Shown here one piece after another: positions 18,849 to 26,882 of a DNA stretch of 44,829 nt. Under the pieces are notes generated by a model, which made no database searches, was not told where the DNA came from, and worked only from the letters and a program-made list of their open reading frames with translations. The translations under genes and the position numbers were made by a program. The stretch comes from a virus: IMG/VR virus record IMGVR_UViG_3300042898_002588, positions 1 to 44,829 of that record; one strand, given 5' to 3'. The number at the start of each line of letters is the position of its first letter. Within the stretch, counting starts at the first letter, position 1.

Positions 18849-19946
18849 ATGAGTTATCTATTTACAAGTGAAAGTGTGAGCGAAGGGCATCCGGACAAAG
18901 TAGCAGATGCTATTAGTGATGCAGTTTTAGATTTGATTATGGCACAGCAAAATTCCGCATTGCGGTGTGCGTGTGAGACACTGGTCACTACTAATCAAGT
19001 TGTTGTTGCCGGAGAATACAAAGGGACACTGCATGAACTAGAAGTTGACAATGCAATCCGTCGTGTTGTAAAATTGATCGGTTACGAACAAGAAGGTTTC
19101 GATTGGCGCAAGCTAAAGGTCACTAATCTATTGCATGGTCAAAGTGCTGATATTGCATTAGGTACAGATAACTTCGGCGCAGGTGATCAAGGTTTAATGT
19201 TTGGTTATGCATGTAACGAAACAGAAAATCACATGCCCAGTGCAATATATTGGTCACATCGTATTGTTGAAGAACTAACTCGTGTGCGCAAGCAAGGATC
19301 AACTGTACTAGGACCTGATGCAAAGAGTCAGGTAACTTTTGAATACAATGACAATGGCACGCCAAAGCGTATTGCTAAAGTGGTGTGTTCAACACAACAC
19401 GATGCAAGTGCAGATATTGAGTTTGTAAGAGAGTTTGTTAAACATGTTATTATTGATATCCTTCCCAAACAGTATATAGATGCTAATACCGAGTTTTATA
19501 TTAATCCTACTGGTCGTTTCGTTATTGGTGGTCCTGATGGCGACACTGGTCTCACTGGAAGAAAAATTATTGTGGACACCTACGGTGGTTATAGTCCTCA
19601 TGGTGGTGGCGCTTTCAGTGGTAAAGACCCTACTAAAGTAGATCGTAGTGCGGCATACTTAACTAGATGGATTGCTAAAAATATCGTAGCTAGTGGCAAG
19701 GCAGATTGGGCAACAGTACAAATCAGTTATGCGATTGGTTTAGCAGATCCAATGAGTTTTTATATTGAAACAGCAGACGCACAACAAGGTCGTGATCTTA
19801 CAAAATGGGTTCAGGAAAACGTTGACCTAACACCTAAGGGTATCATTGATAGGTTTGATCTATTCAGACCAATCTACGGAAAAACAACAAACTATGGTCA
19901 TTTTGGTAAACCCGATATGCCGTGGGAAAAAGTAAATCTATTCTAA
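18849..19946 (+). CDS. metK: S-adenosylmethionine synthetase
   Basis: 365 residues, near the usual length (about 380), so probably active. It makes SAM from methionine and ATP. Motifs seen: SVSEGHPDKVADAISDAVLD at the N-terminus (ATP and metal site), GAGDQGLMFGYA, and the loop GGAFSGKDPTKVDRSAAY. A phage-borne MetK could feed the several SAM-dependent methyltransferases and the radical SAM enzyme in this window, or compensate for consumed host SAM. A start site with AAGGAAA upstream and a late-type octamer supports separate transcription. Confidence 0.97.
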   Translation: MSYLFTSESVSEGHPDKVADAISDAVLDLIMAQQNSALRCACETLVTTNQVVVAGEYKGTLHELEVDNAIRRVVKLIGYEQEGFDWRKLKVTNLLHGQSADIALGTDNFGAGDQGLMFGYACNETENHMPSAIYWSHRIVEELTRVRKQGSTVLGPDAKSQVTFEYNDNGTPKRIAKVVCSTQHDASADIEFVREFVKHVIIDILPKQYIDANTEFYINPTGRFVIGGPDGDTGLTGRKIIVDTYGGYSPHGGGAFSGKDPTKVDRSAAYLTRWIAKNIVASGKADWATVQISYAIGLADPMSFYIETADAQQGRDLTKWVQENVDLTPKGIIDRFDLFRPIYGKTTNYGHFGKPDMPWEKVNLF

Positions 19947-19947
19947 C

Positions 19948-20487
19948 ATGAACAGTAGTCCAGAACGCGGAACCTTTCAACTTAACAACTTGATTAAAAA
20001 AGTTGAAGAAGGTGAAAAATCTTTGGAAGATGCACAGCCTATCATGGAATTATTTAAGACCATGAGAGAGCACCGTGCTGAACTCGAAGAAACCGAAGAA
20101 TGGAAAAAAGACAATATGGAATATGACTTGCGATCCACTAAGTGGATATGCGACAAAGCAAAAGCAAATGAACCATATGCACAGAACATATATGCGGCAA
20201 TTTGTAATAATGATTTTACAAAGAACGATATATGGCCCTTATTGCAGGGTAAAACTTGGAGCGCAAGCTGGCGCAGTGCCGGCGGTATTGTTGCTAACAT
20301 GGTGGAAGAAGGCGATTACATGGATTGGTACTGTTCCGGTATACGAAACGATACTGGGTACAATCCAAGTTTAGATGTAAAGTATACAAACGGGTTCGTA
20401 CCTGAGAGTGTGGTTACTGATGAGGTACGTGCTGACCTGCTAGAGTTGGGTTGGATAGTTGTACCGCCTGATCCTAACAGTTACTAA
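19948..20487 (+). CDS. Conserved phage-type protein of unknown function
   Basis: 179 residues starting one base after the metK stop. The N-terminal third is highly charged and helical (residues 10-60). The C-terminal part has Trp-rich conserved-looking segments: KNDIWPLLQGKTWSASWRSA, GGIVANMVEEGDYMDWYCSG and GWIVVPPDPNSY. I associate these with uncharacterised proteins found in T4-like phages, but no function is known. No signal peptide or metal motif. Confidence 0.6.
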   Translation: MNSSPERGTFQLNNLIKKVEEGEKSLEDAQPIMELFKTMREHRAELEETEEWKKDNMEYDLRSTKWICDKAKANEPYAQNIYAAICNNDFTKNDIWPLLQGKTWSASWRSAGGIVANMVEEGDYMDWYCSGIRNDTGYNPSLDVKYTNGFVPESVVTDEVRADLLELGWIVVPPDPNSY

Positions 20488-20490
20488 ATA
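20483..20490 (+). promoter_or_regulatory. T4-like late-promoter octamer upstream of iscU
   Basis: ACTAAATA overlaps the stop of the preceding gene, 19 bases before the iscU ATG. AAAGGAGATC follows as a strong ribosome binding site. Confidence 0.4.
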
Positions 20491-20509
20491 CATTAAAGGA
20501 GATCAAGAA

Positions 20510-20893
20510 ATGGCTTATAGCGCACAAGTAGTTGACCACTATGAAAATCCACGAAATGTGGGTAAGTTTGATATTGACGACAGTGTAGGAACTGGTATGG
20601 TTGGTGCCCCTGCATGCGGGGACGTAATGAAATTACAAATTAAAGTAGACGAGTCTACGGGAGTTATAACAGATGCTAGATTTAAAACGTATGGGTGCGG
20701 GTCAGCGATTGCTAGCTCAAGTCTTGTCACAGAATGGGTTAAAGGAAAGACCCTCGACCAGGCTGCAACAATTAGAAACTCACAAATCGCGGAAGAACTC
20801 AGTCTCCCGCCAGTCAAAATCCACTGCTCCATCCTCGCCGAAGACGCCATAAAGGCGGCGGTAGAAGACTATAGAAAGAAACACAATGGCTAA
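20510..20893 (+). CDS. iscU: IscU-type iron-sulfur cluster scaffold protein
   Basis: 127 residues, the normal IscU length. It carries all three cluster-ligand cysteines in canonical places: C36 (PACGD), C63 (YGCGSAIASSS) and C106 (KIHCSILAEDAI), plus the regulatory D38 and H105. It receives sulfur from a host cysteine desulfurase and passes [2Fe-2S] clusters on. No IscS or HscA/B is encoded here, so the host must provide them. The start is the ATG at 20510 after AAAGGAG; an in-frame upstream start at 20459 would overlap the previous gene. Client candidates in the window are the Rieske protein and the radical SAM enzyme. Confidence 0.93.
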   Translation: MAYSAQVVDHYENPRNVGKFDIDDSVGTGMVGAPACGDVMKLQIKVDESTGVITDARFKTYGCGSAIASSSLVTEWVKGKTLDQAATIRNSQIAEELSLPPVKIHCSILAEDAIKAAVEDYRKKHNG

Positions 20894-21191
20894 TGAACTT
20901 GCAAAGTATCTTAATTCTAAACGTAGATATAAAGATGAAGTTGCAGTACAGAAACAAGTTAAGATTGCCAAAGCACATGGTTTAGGATTTCACGATAAAG
21001 CTATTAAAGAGCCTCATCGTTTAGTCAAGCATCATGCAATGGATTGTGGTAATCCTGATTGCTATCTATGCGGTAATCCACGTAAAACTCACAAAGACAA
21101 ATTAACAGCACAAGAAAAACGGTTGTTTCAGGATGTAGAAAAAACTACAGATAAACACAGTAATGGACTGCCGATAGCAGGGGACGAATGA
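20886..21191 (+). CDS. Small cysteine-motif protein of unknown function
   Basis: 101 residues, basic, overlapping the iscU end by 8 nt. It contains CGNPDCYLCGNPRKTHKDKL (residues about 54-73), a C-x4-C-x2-C cluster followed by a conserved basic stretch, probably a zinc site. Proteins with this signature occur widely in bacteria and phages without assigned function. Coupling to iscU could hint at a metal-related role, but that rests on position alone. Confidence 0.6.
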   Translation: MANELAKYLNSKRRYKDEVAVQKQVKIAKAHGLGFHDKAIKEPHRLVKHHAMDCGNPDCYLCGNPRKTHKDKLTAQEKRLFQDVEKTTDKHSNGLPIAGDE

Positions 21192-22087
21192 AAGTATTGT
21201 TGATAGGTGGAAACGGATACATAGGATCATCATTCTATCACAGAACCACGCATGAAATACACAGTGTGGACCTGTGTTTGTTTAATGCCAATCTAGGTTA
21301 TTCTACTGGGCAAAACTACAATACTTTTGATACATCCGATTGTGATGTTATAGTTTGTCTAGCAGGACACAGTAGTGTGCCAATGTGCGAACATAGCCCG
21401 TCAAGGTCTTGGGTTAACAATGTTGATTACTTTAGAAACCTGTGTGAGAAATTAAAACCTAATCAAAAACTAATCTATGCGTCAAGCGCCAGTGTATATG
21501 GTAACACCATCGGTGTTTCGTATGAGACCTCTGACATAAATTTCAATGTGTTAAATCATTACGACTTGCAAAAAATTACGGTTGATCTTATTGCTAACAA
21601 GTATATAGCTGACGGTAAAAACATAGTAGGTTTGAGATTTGGAACAGTCAATGGTGCTAGTCCAAACACAAGAAATGATCTTATGATTAATTCTATGGTT
21701 AAGTCAGCAATAGAAACTAGCACGGTCAAAGTAAAGAACATTCAAATCCGTCGAGCAATACTAGGCATAGGTGATGTGACCAGAGCATTAAACATGTTAG
21801 TAGATACTGATGTTACTCCTGGTCAGTATAATTTAGCATCATTCAATAGCACAGTAGGTGCAATTGCCGGCACTGTTGCAAATATAACTAACTCTACCAT
21901 AGTAGAACTAGCAAATGATAGATTAGCATATGATTTTGAACTAAGCACTGAGAAATTTTGTAGTGCAACAGGATTTGAATTTAAAGACACAATAGATAGC
22001 TTAATAGCAGGTCTATTACAAAATAGAGACTATATAAATTTCGATGTGAGAGACAATGACAGAACTTTCCAGTATTACTTATCTTAA
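21188..22087 (+). CDS. NAD-dependent nucleotide-sugar epimerase/dehydratase (extended SDR)
   Basis: 299 residues. The Rossmann entry VLLIGGNGYIGSSF (GxxGxxG) binds NAD(P). The catalytic Tyr-x3-Lys is YDLQK (near residue 124), and SSASVYG supplies the catalytic Ser. It interconverts or dehydrates a nucleotide sugar; the substrate cannot be read. The next gene is a sugar C-methyltransferase and the one after a glycosyltransferase, so the three likely make and attach a modified, branched or deoxy sugar. It starts by an ATGA overlap. Confidence 0.85.
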   Translation: MKVLLIGGNGYIGSSFYHRTTHEIHSVDLCLFNANLGYSTGQNYNTFDTSDCDVIVCLAGHSSVPMCEHSPSRSWVNNVDYFRNLCEKLKPNQKLIYASSASVYGNTIGVSYETSDINFNVLNHYDLQKITVDLIANKYIADGKNIVGLRFGTVNGASPNTRNDLMINSMVKSAIETSTVKVKNIQIRRAILGIGDVTRALNMLVDTDVTPGQYNLASFNSTVGAIAGTVANITNSTIVELANDRLAYDFELSTEKFCSATGFEFKDTIDSLIAGLLQNRDYINFDVRDNDRTFQYYLS

Positions 22088-23276
22088 CAAATGCTTATGT
22101 TGCGGTAGTGAAAACCTTACTACTGTTTTAGACTTACACGATCAACCGTTAGCAAATTCTTATCTTAAAGATAAGGAAGAAGTTGAAGAATTTTACCCAC
22201 TTGCACTTAACTACTGCAACGATTGCACACACTTGCAATTGACTCACGGAGTTAATCCTGACTTGCTATTCAAAAACTATCTTTATGTCAGTGGCACAAC
22301 ACAGACATTGAAAGATTATTTTGATAAGTTTGTTGACATAGTTACTGATGCTATGCCGGTCGACGGACCTTATAAGGTGCTGGACATTGCATGTAATGAT
22401 GGTTCCCAGTTAGATGCATTTAAGAAGTACGGTCATCAAACATACGGAATAGACCCTGCAGAAAACTTACATGAACTTAGTAGCAAGAACCACACTGTAA
22501 TCTGTGATTACTTTAATGAAGAATCTGTTGCTAGATTGGGAGCAGATAGGTATGATGTAATCATTGCTCAAAATGTCTTTGCACACAACACATATCCTAA
22601 AGAATTCTTACGAGTTTGCAAAGATAGATTGTCTGTCACTGGACGATTATTCATTCAGACAAGTCAAGCAGACATGGTTGCATATGGACAGTTCGATACC
22701 ATCTATCATGAACATATATCTTTCTTCAATGTCAGGTCTATGGGGACATTAGCAACACAGGCAGGTATGTATTTAGAGAATGCCTTCAAAACTGATATAC
22801 ACGGAACCAGTTATGTATTTGTGTTGACTACTGATCCTAAACATAATAACACTCAATCATTGATAGATAACGAAACTAAGCAAACACTGGATGTAGTTAA
22901 GAAGTTTACCGATACTGCAATTAGGGTGGTAACTGAATTAAAAGATGAATTGAATAGACATAGTGATTCATTAATTGTGGGCTACGGCGCCGCGGCAAAG
23001 GGTAACACACTGTTGAACTTCGGCGAGATAGATTTAGATTACATTGTAGATGACAATCCATTGAAGCAGGGACTTTACACCCCGGGAAGAAAAATTAAGA
23101 TCGTATCACTTGATGAAATGATTACTATTGCAAAAGGTCAATCTGTTGTTTGGCTACCGTTGTCATGGAATTTCTTCAAAGAGATTAAACGTAGAATCAA
23201 AGACAAATATCATGAGCCAACTGTGTTCATAAAATATTTTCCTAAGATACAAGTCACGTTGGATTCAGATGAATGA
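22056..23276 (+). CDS. Zinc-containing SAM-dependent sugar C-methyltransferase
   Basis: 406 residues, in the three-part layout of NDP-sugar C-methyltransferases of the TylC3/NovU type. It has an N-terminal zinc site (CLCCGSENL ... YCNDC), a central class I methyltransferase (VLDIACNDGSQLDAFKKYG, IDPAENL), and a C-terminal domain (GYGAAAKGNTLLNF, DDNPLKQG). Members add a methyl group to a carbon of a keto-deoxy sugar, giving branched sugars. The ORF starts 32 nt inside the upstream epimerase gene. Partner epimerase and glycosyltransferase flank it. Confidence 0.88.
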   Translation: MTELSSITYLNKCLCCGSENLTTVLDLHDQPLANSYLKDKEEVEEFYPLALNYCNDCTHLQLTHGVNPDLLFKNYLYVSGTTQTLKDYFDKFVDIVTDAMPVDGPYKVLDIACNDGSQLDAFKKYGHQTYGIDPAENLHELSSKNHTVICDYFNEESVARLGADRYDVIIAQNVFAHNTYPKEFLRVCKDRLSVTGRLFIQTSQADMVAYGQFDTIYHEHISFFNVRSMGTLATQAGMYLENAFKTDIHGTSYVFVLTTDPKHNNTQSLIDNETKQTLDVVKKFTDTAIRVVTELKDELNRHSDSLIVGYGAAAKGNTLLNFGEIDLDYIVDDNPLKQGLYTPGRKIKIVSLDEMITIAKGQSVVWLPLSWNFFKEIKRRIKDKYHEPTVFIKYFPKIQVTLDSDE

Positions 23277-24040
23277 AAACAGTTATCACTCATTTTTACA
23301 ACGAAGAACACCTTTTGCCATGGTGGCTAGAACATCATAAAAAGATATTTGATTTTGGGGTTCTTGTTGATTACGGTAGCACTGATAGATCAGTAGAGAT
23401 ATGTAAAGAAATATGCCCACATTGGCAGATAATGCCATCTTACAACACACATTTTGATGCAATATCATGTGACCAAGAAGTAATGTTCTACGAAAGACAA
23501 TTACAAGGTTGGAGAATTGCATTAACGACTGCTGAATTCTTAGTAGGAAATACCAATAGTCTGATGAATCAACAGACTGATAGACAACAACATATCATAC
23601 CGGGCATACGATTTACTAAATGGGATCCGTGCGGAACACTAGATAGAACTAAACCATTATGGGAACAAGTACATACCGGTATATCTTACTATGATAACCC
23701 AATAGCACATCAAGGTAGAAGTCTCCATAACTACAACGATATCATATATGATACAGGTAGACACTATTGGCCACTTACAACAGAAGATGCAATGATATTC
23801 CACTATGCAAATGCAATAGTAGGAAAAGAAATGGTACAGCGTAGACTACAAATACAGTACAAAGTCAGTCCTGCTGATATAGAAAAGGGAATAGGAAATC
23901 ATCATTATATTGACAAAAATGGTCTGTCCTTCAATGAACTATACAAGATGCATACTGAATTCATTGCAGATGGTGAAACAGATTGTTCCGTTTTCATAGA
24001 CAGGATATTCAAAAAATGTGATACTAGCATCATGCGTTAG
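23273..24040 (+). CDS. Glycosyltransferase (GT2/GT92-like)
   Basis: 255 residues. THFYNEEHLLPWWLEHHKKI followed by VDYGSTDRSVEIC is typical of the GT2-like family with a W-x2-HH segment after the NEE motif. VGNTNSLMN around residue 90 stands where the metal-binding DxD region would be. It likely completes the sugar module of 21188-23276. It ends with TAG, one of only two TAG stops in the window, and that TAG lies inside the acceptor stem of the tRNA beginning at 24034. Confidence 0.75.
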   Translation: MKTVITHFYNEEHLLPWWLEHHKKIFDFGVLVDYGSTDRSVEICKEICPHWQIMPSYNTHFDAISCDQEVMFYERQLQGWRIALTTAEFLVGNTNSLMNQQTDRQQHIIPGIRFTKWDPCGTLDRTKPLWEQVHTGISYYDNPIAHQGRSLHNYNDIIYDTGRHYWPLTTEDAMIFHYANAIVGKEMVQRRLQIQYKVSPADIEKGIGNHHYIDKNGLSFNELYKMHTEFIADGETDCSVFIDRIFKKCDTSIMR

Positions 24041-24109
24041 TAGCTAAATGGTTATAGCAGGAGCCTCTAAAACTCTGACGTACGGGTTCGATTCCCGTCT
24101 AACGCACCA
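24034..24109 (+). tRNA. tRNA with anticodon CUA (amber suppressor type)
   Basis: A 76-nt cloverleaf with encoded CCA. Acceptor GCGTTAG/CTAACGC (7 bp), D-stem GCTA/TAGC, T-stem ACGGG/CCCGT with TTCGATT loop, discriminator A. The anticodon stem is GGAGC/ACTCT with one C-A mismatch and a G-U pair. The loop CTCTAAA places U33 at 24066 and the anticodon CTA at 24067-24069, which reads UAG. Other registers break the stem or put C at position 33. Its first seven bases overlap the last seven of the upstream glycosyltransferase gene, including that gene's TAG stop. Charging amino acid unknown. Confidence 0.82.
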
Positions 24110-24125
24110 TTTATAAGTATTACCA

Positions 24126-24833
24126 ATGACAACCCCGTTAACTCATATTGCACGAAAAGAATTATATAGAAATAAACCTAGAGAAGTCTACTGGAGACAG
24201 AAAAATAGCTCAATGAATAGGCACATTGAATTGATAGAGTCTTTTACTAAAGATGATTATCAAGTGTACGAAGGATTGATGCACCGTTTTAAAAAGCCAG
24301 CACACATGGTAAAGTATTGTTCTACTAGAGAATACAGTAAGCCAATTACGGACTTGCTAGAATTGCGGACAACTGAACGGTATGAACATGTTAAAGTGCT
24401 TCAAGTATTGCGACATCGATGGACAAATGCTCACGAACAAGGCATAACAGAATTCAATCAGGATACTGATAATTTTTGGAATTCTATGGCAGCCTCAATT
24501 CAAAAGCGAGACGGAGACAACTTATACAATGATTGGAAAGGTCCTGCAGGTAAGGTAGTTTTAGTTGACTTTTTAAAAAGAATGTTTGAAAAGCAAAAAG
24601 GATTATGTGCATTGAGTAATGAAGAAATGCAATTAACTAAATTAACTTCAGGTAAAAACTATCAGATATGTAGTCCTGACAGAAAAAATAGTTCTAAAAG
24701 ATATACCCCTACTAATATATGGTTGGTAACTTTTTGGGCAAACGCAATGAAATTGGATACCCCATTAAACCAGTTCATTGAAAGAGTGCATGCCATTGCG
24801 AATAATCATGCACTAACCAAAGTCGTTGCTTAA
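24126..24833 (+). CDS. HNH-type endonuclease-like protein
   Basis: 235 residues, basic. The C-terminal third carries FEKQKGLCALSNEEM then ICSPDRKNSSKRYTPTNIWL and FWANAMKLD. This mirrors the pattern Q-x-G-x-C-x-x-S ... S-x-D-R-x-x-x-S-x-G-Y-T-x-x-N of a phage and bacterial HNH-like family. The N-terminal part (charged, helical) may recognise DNA. It sits 16 bases after the CUA tRNA and before a second HNH gene, so this looks like a patch of mobile endonucleases beside a tRNA. Catalysis is not certain. Confidence 0.6.
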   Translation: MTTPLTHIARKELYRNKPREVYWRQKNSSMNRHIELIESFTKDDYQVYEGLMHRFKKPAHMVKYCSTREYSKPITDLLELRTTERYEHVKVLQVLRHRWTNAHEQGITEFNQDTDNFWNSMAASIQKRDGDNLYNDWKGPAGKVVLVDFLKRMFEKQKGLCALSNEEMQLTKLTSGKNYQICSPDRKNSSKRYTPTNIWLVTFWANAMKLDTPLNQFIERVHAIANNHALTKVVA

Positions 24834-24872
24834 TGGGCAAATAAGTTAATATAGTAGTATATATATGCTATA

Positions 24873-24910
24873 GTAGAGCACTAAGTAAAGTACACAGTGC
24901 TCTACTTTTT
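24873..24910 (+). terminator. Rho-independent terminator before the small HNH gene
   Basis: A perfect 10-bp stem (GTAGAGCACT, 24873-24882, with AGTGCTCTAC, 24896-24905) is followed by TTTTT. The next ATG is eight bases beyond the T run. Confidence 0.85.
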
Positions 24911-24918
24911 GCTTTATT

Positions 24919-25263
24919 ATGAATGGATGTTTTACTTGTTTAAATTGCGGTAAAGTTAACCCTATCAAGGGTCATAGCTATACCAACAAATACTGCAACA
25001 ACAATTGTCAGCAACAGCACCGTAGCAGGTTACTTGTTAACGAGTGGAAGGATCACGCAGGTGAGACCGCTTGGAGACAAATCCCTGAATACATTAAAAA
25101 ATATCTAATAGAACAACGAGGTCATCAGTGTGAAGTGTGTACTAACACCTCACATAATGGTAAACCTATTCCATTAAACGTTGACTATATCGATAATAAC
25201 AGCTATAATAACGTAGCGTCTAATTTACAATTGATTTGCCCCAATTGTAAGTCACAGAAATAA
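24919..25263 (+). CDS. Small HNH endonuclease-like protein with altered active site
   Basis: 114 residues. The N-terminal zinc ribbon is FTCLNCGK ... YCNNNCQQQH. The C-terminal HNH-like module is GHQCEVCTN ... LNVDYIDNNSYNNVASNLQL, then CPNCKSQK. Family members normally read L-x-x-D-H-I-D-G-N and C-P-N-C-H-S-Q. Here the first histidine is Tyr (VDYID) and the last is Lys (CKSQ), so two catalytic or metal positions look lost. It may be inactive as a nuclease and kept as a DNA-binding protein, or it may be decaying. No clear ribosome binding site; it starts just after a terminator hairpin. Confidence 0.7.
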   Translation: MNGCFTCLNCGKVNPIKGHSYTNKYCNNNCQQQHRSRLLVNEWKDHAGETAWRQIPEYIKKYLIEQRGHQCEVCTNTSHNGKPIPLNVDYIDNNSYNNVASNLQLICPNCKSQK

Positions 25264-25289
25264 TTCATTATACACACAAGGAGAACACA

Positions 25290-25835
25290 ATGAAAACAAT
25301 TGGCGACAAAATTACAAGTTTTGCAGTTACAGGCGTTAAGCCAGGAGCATTGACACCAGACAATGCATTTGAAACAATTACGGAGAAAAGCTTTGAAGGA
25401 AAATGGAAAGTTATCGTTTATTATCCTAAGGACTTTACTTTTGTATGTCCTACAGAGATCGTGGCATATGATAAGTTGGTTAATGATTTCAGTGACCGCG
25501 ATGCTGTGTTACTGGTCGGTAGTACAGACAATGAGTTCTGTAAGTTAGCATGGCGAAATGCACATGAAGACCTAAAGAAAACAAATTCTTGGTCATTCGC
25601 TGATGTTGCCCGTGATGATCTATCACTAGCAGGTCAATTGGGTATCTTCTTCGGTCCAGCTGGTGCGGCACTACGTGCTACATTCATTGTTGACCCACAG
25701 AACGTTATTCAACACGTTACAGTTAACAACTTGGACGTTGGTCGTAACCCAGACGAAACATTGCGTATTCTTGACGCATTGCAAACTGGTGAACTATGCC
25801 CATGCTCACGCCCAATCGGTGGTGAGACTCTATAA
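25290..25835 (+). CDS. ahpC: 2-Cys peroxiredoxin (AhpC type)
   Basis: 181 residues. The peroxidatic cysteine is C53 in YYPKDFTFVCPTEI, the standard motif with its Thr and Pro. Resolving-cysteine candidates are C170 and C172 in ELCPCSRP near the C-terminus. It reduces hydrogen peroxide and organic hydroperoxides in the cytoplasm. AAGGAG precedes the ATG. An AhpD-type partner lies about 3.6 kb downstream at 29425; AhpD-like proteins can serve as reductants of AhpC. The next gene starts on the last base of this one's stop. Confidence 0.92.
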   Translation: MKTIGDKITSFAVTGVKPGALTPDNAFETITEKSFEGKWKVIVYYPKDFTFVCPTEIVAYDKLVNDFSDRDAVLLVGSTDNEFCKLAWRNAHEDLKKTNSWSFADVARDDLSLAGQLGIFFGPAGAALRATFIVDPQNVIQHVTVNNLDVGRNPDETLRILDALQTGELCPCSRPIGGETL

Positions 25836-26467
25836 TGTTAGAAACCATTTGCGAAACTCTAGTAGAGGCGTATAATCGCAATTGGATTACCAGTCGTGAT
25901 GGTAACGTAAGTATCCGCCATCACGACCGCGACCATTTTTACATTACACCTAGTGGTGTACGTAAGCAGACACTGCAACCTGACCAGTTTAAGAAGATCG
26001 GTATAACAACACGCCCAGATGAAGATACTAATTGGGTAGATTTGCCCTACACTGATATTAGTGCTAACCTAAAGCCCAGCGGAGAAATTCCCTTGCACTT
26101 TGGCTTACAAAAACGTATGGGACAACATAGTAATGATGTTCGAGTAGTAGTACACGTACATCCTACTTATTGTATTGCAGCCATGCATGCCGGCATTGAT
26201 CTTAGTACTATTAGCAATGCATTTCCAGAACTTAATCGTTATACTAAAGTTGCACCAAACGTCGGTGATGTACCGCCTATCAGTCAAGAGCTTGCAGACC
26301 AATGTCACACACAGTTGCAACTAGATAGAGACGGTAATATTGCATACGACATTGTAGGTATCAAAGGACACGGTGTTGTCGCAATTGACACTAGTCCATG
26401 GCGTGCGTTCGAACACATTGAGCGACTAGAACATATTTGTAAAATTGTGTTAGCATCAAGGAAATAA
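25835..26467 (+). CDS. Class II aldolase/adducin family protein
   Basis: 210 residues. Zinc-binding HVHP (around residue 106) and a later GHG (IKGHGVVAID) match the family, with a Glu in PSGEIPLH as catalytic acid candidate. SRDGNVSIR and ITPSGVRKQTL are the phosphate-binding segments. The family contains fuculose- and rhamnulose-phosphate aldolases, ribulose-phosphate epimerases and methylthioribulose-phosphate dehydratases; I cannot choose among them. It is followed by the sugar and heptose genes, so sugar-phosphate chemistry is likely. Confidence 0.82.
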   Translation: MLETICETLVEAYNRNWITSRDGNVSIRHHDRDHFYITPSGVRKQTLQPDQFKKIGITTRPDEDTNWVDLPYTDISANLKPSGEIPLHFGLQKRMGQHSNDVRVVVHVHPTYCIAAMHAGIDLSTISNAFPELNRYTKVAPNVGDVPPISQELADQCHTQLQLDRDGNIAYDIVGIKGHGVVAIDTSPWRAFEHIERLEHICKIVLASRK

Positions 26468-26468
26468 A

Positions 26469-26882
26469 ATGTTAGACTGTATGATTATTGGAGACAGTAT
26501 TGCTGTTGGTGTAGGAATGGCTCGTAAAGAGTGTGTATCCTATGCAAAAGGAGGATGGAATTCGTGGCAATGGAACAAGGACTACTTGTCAAAAGCCTCA
26601 GTCCACACTCCTAAAACTGTAATCATTAGTCTAGGTGCCAATGATCACAAAGGTGTAAAGACCGAGCAAGAACTAAGAAAGATGCGTGAGGCAATCAAAG
26701 GCGACCGTGTTTTTTGGATTGATCCAGGACAAGATCGAAAGCCTGTCCCTCATGATGTTATTGTTAGAATTGCAAAAGAGTACGGTGATACTATTTTACT
26801 AAGACCTAAAGATCATATGAGTGCTGATGGTATTCATCCTACAGGTCGAGGTTATAGAGAATTAGCTGACAAAACTAAATGA
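26469..26882 (+). CDS. SGNH hydrolase
   Basis: 137 residues, short for the family, but with all four blocks: GDSIAVG (Ser10), GGWN, the Asn block SLGANDHKG, and DGIHPTGRGY with the Asp-x2-His pair. This makes it a more convincing hydrolase than the SGNH-like gene at 12079. Members deacetylate glycans or cleave acyl esters. No signal peptide is visible, so it acts in the cytoplasm or in the virion. It starts one base after the aldolase stop and ends in an ATGA overlap with hldE-C, so it may act in envelope sugar metabolism. Confidence 0.85.
   Translation: MLDCMIIGDSIAVGVGMARKECVSYAKGGWNSWQWNKDYLSKASVHTPKTVIISLGANDHKGVKTEQELRKMREAIKGDRVFWIDPGQDRKPVPHDVIVRIAKEYGDTILLRPKDHMSADGIHPTGRGYRELADKTK

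Noticed and set aside
24059-24076. Reading the tRNA at 24034 as Arg (UCU) or Phe (AAA)
   Set aside because: UCU requires C at position 33 and an anticodon stem with mostly mismatches; AAA would leave the stem unpaired. Only the CUA register keeps stem pairing and U33.
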